Source: Paramecium octaurelia
Lineage: Eukaryota; Ciliophora; Oligohymenophorea; Peniculida; Parameciidae
DNA length: 64,000 bases
Assembly (NCBI GenBank): GCA_905182995.1
Contig: CAJJDP010000165.1
Coordinates: forward strand, 8,575-72,574
Direction of reading: 5' to 3'
In this document: positions 63,526-64,000 of the stretch, piece by piece
Position numbering within the stretch: position 1 is the first letter of the stretch
How the letters are laid out: the number at the start of each line of letters is the position of its first letter
Position numbers and translations under genes: made by a program
Notes under the pieces: model-generated
Database searches by the model: none
What the model was told of the DNA's origin: nothing
What the model saw: only the letters and a program-made list of their open reading frames with translations

Positions 63526-64000
63526 TTATTTTAAATATTATTTAATATCAGATTTATCAACAAATAAGAAATGGAGCTGAGATTTAATTTTTTCCAAAGA
63601 ATTTTAATATATTATACATAATAAATCTTAATTAAATCGAGTAATTAAGGAACTGAATAAGATCTTTATATTTCACAATAGGCTTTATTTCATTTTATCA
63701 TTGAATTAATTCGATTATGATTATAGAAATTTCGTTATTTATTAACACCAGTAATAAAATTTCTCTGACTTCCCACCAAATAGTTATAAATATTTCGTAC
63801 TTGGACAAATCAATTCATATTATTCAATCAAACAAGATGGTGGAGTGAATTCAAAACAAATTATTTGTTAATAATATTTAATTTTAAGTTAACCCAATTG
63901 GAATCAAATTAGTCTCAAAGGACTCCCCTTTAACTAAATGATAGACTATTTATTTCATACCTGTAGATAAATGATGTAAGAATGAAATTTGTAAATCAAT
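63526..64000. other. Right end, coding status undecided
   Basis: Both strands have protein-like fragments. On plus, 63720-63970 reads DFPPNSYKYFVLGQINSYYS. On minus, an exon ending near 63890 reads VKGESFETNLIPIG after a 27-nt intron-like element. Neither has a start, stop and splice pattern that I can defend. It may contain part of a gene running off the window, plus the promoter of the giant receptor gene. Confidence 0.4.

Noticed and set aside
63341..63580. Plus-strand frame (MFVSTYPIKGPINTPLSQEN) near the right end
   Set aside because: The opposite strand gives a better protein with signal peptide and continuous frame into the cysteine repeats. The plus reading also needs an unexplained in-frame TGA upstream.

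Overview
The window reads as macronuclear DNA of a Paramecium-type ciliate. Almost every convincing reading frame is open only if TAA and TAG are read as glutamine and TGA as the sole stop (ciliate code 6). Frames are interrupted by very short introns of about 19-42 nt, mostly GTA...TAG, with a noticeable share ending AAG. The DNA is AT-rich and the intergenic spaces are tiny. A NOWA-type GW/RGG protein, a GPI-type cysteine-rich surface protein and an alveolin-like protein also fit Paramecium. With the standard code most genes look like short disconnected ORFs.

Layout. 1-2161 (-): a non-LTR retrotransposon (LINE) cut by the window edge, with a coiled-coil ORF, a zinc-finger ORF and an endonuclease/reverse-transcriptase ORF. 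3.7-14.6 kb: alveolin-like protein, a long polytopic membrane protein, methylcrotonyl-CoA carboxylase beta, SUMO, a PRA1-family protein and several unrecognised small genes. 14.65-17.88 kb (-): NOWA-like protein with alternating GW and RGG blocks. 18.3-21.0 kb: small genes, including an inverted pair of 78-residue paralogues. 21.2-26.2 kb (-): importin-beta-family protein and a CKK-domain (CAMSAP/patronin) microtubule minus-end protein with a polyglutamine run encoded mainly by TAA. 26.2-33.3 kb: hypothetical protein, secreted H-type-lectin/crystallin-like protein, small proteins and a long LRR protein.

35.0-37.7 kb holds two identical 1318-bp copies of a surface-antigen-like gene separated by a single N. 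This is almost certainly an unmerged contig overlap, not a true tandem duplication. 37.6-46.2 kb: V-ATPase subunit G, CNOT10-like TPR protein, coiled-coil protein ending in a CaaX-like box, vWA-domain protein and an unrecognised protein. 46.5-57.2 kb is a very tightly packed signalling and housekeeping cluster: PP2C, kinase, TRM13, pseudokinase, PP2C, RagC/D-like GTPase and ATP synthase b-like protein, mostly separated by 9-39 bp. 57.2-63.5 kb (-): one giant receptor-like protein with a signal peptide, furin-like cysteine-rich repeats, a REJ-type region and a polytopic C-terminus.

Most exciting items: the LINE with an ATGA-coupled pair of small ORFs and an in-frame TGA just before the APE/RT ORF; a stopless 24-nt intron inside the catalytic DG motif of a PP2C; the inverted paralogue pair; a pseudokinase and two PP2Cs packed together; and TAA-encoded polyglutamine. 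All gene models were made by eye, so splice sites should be checked against RNA-seq.
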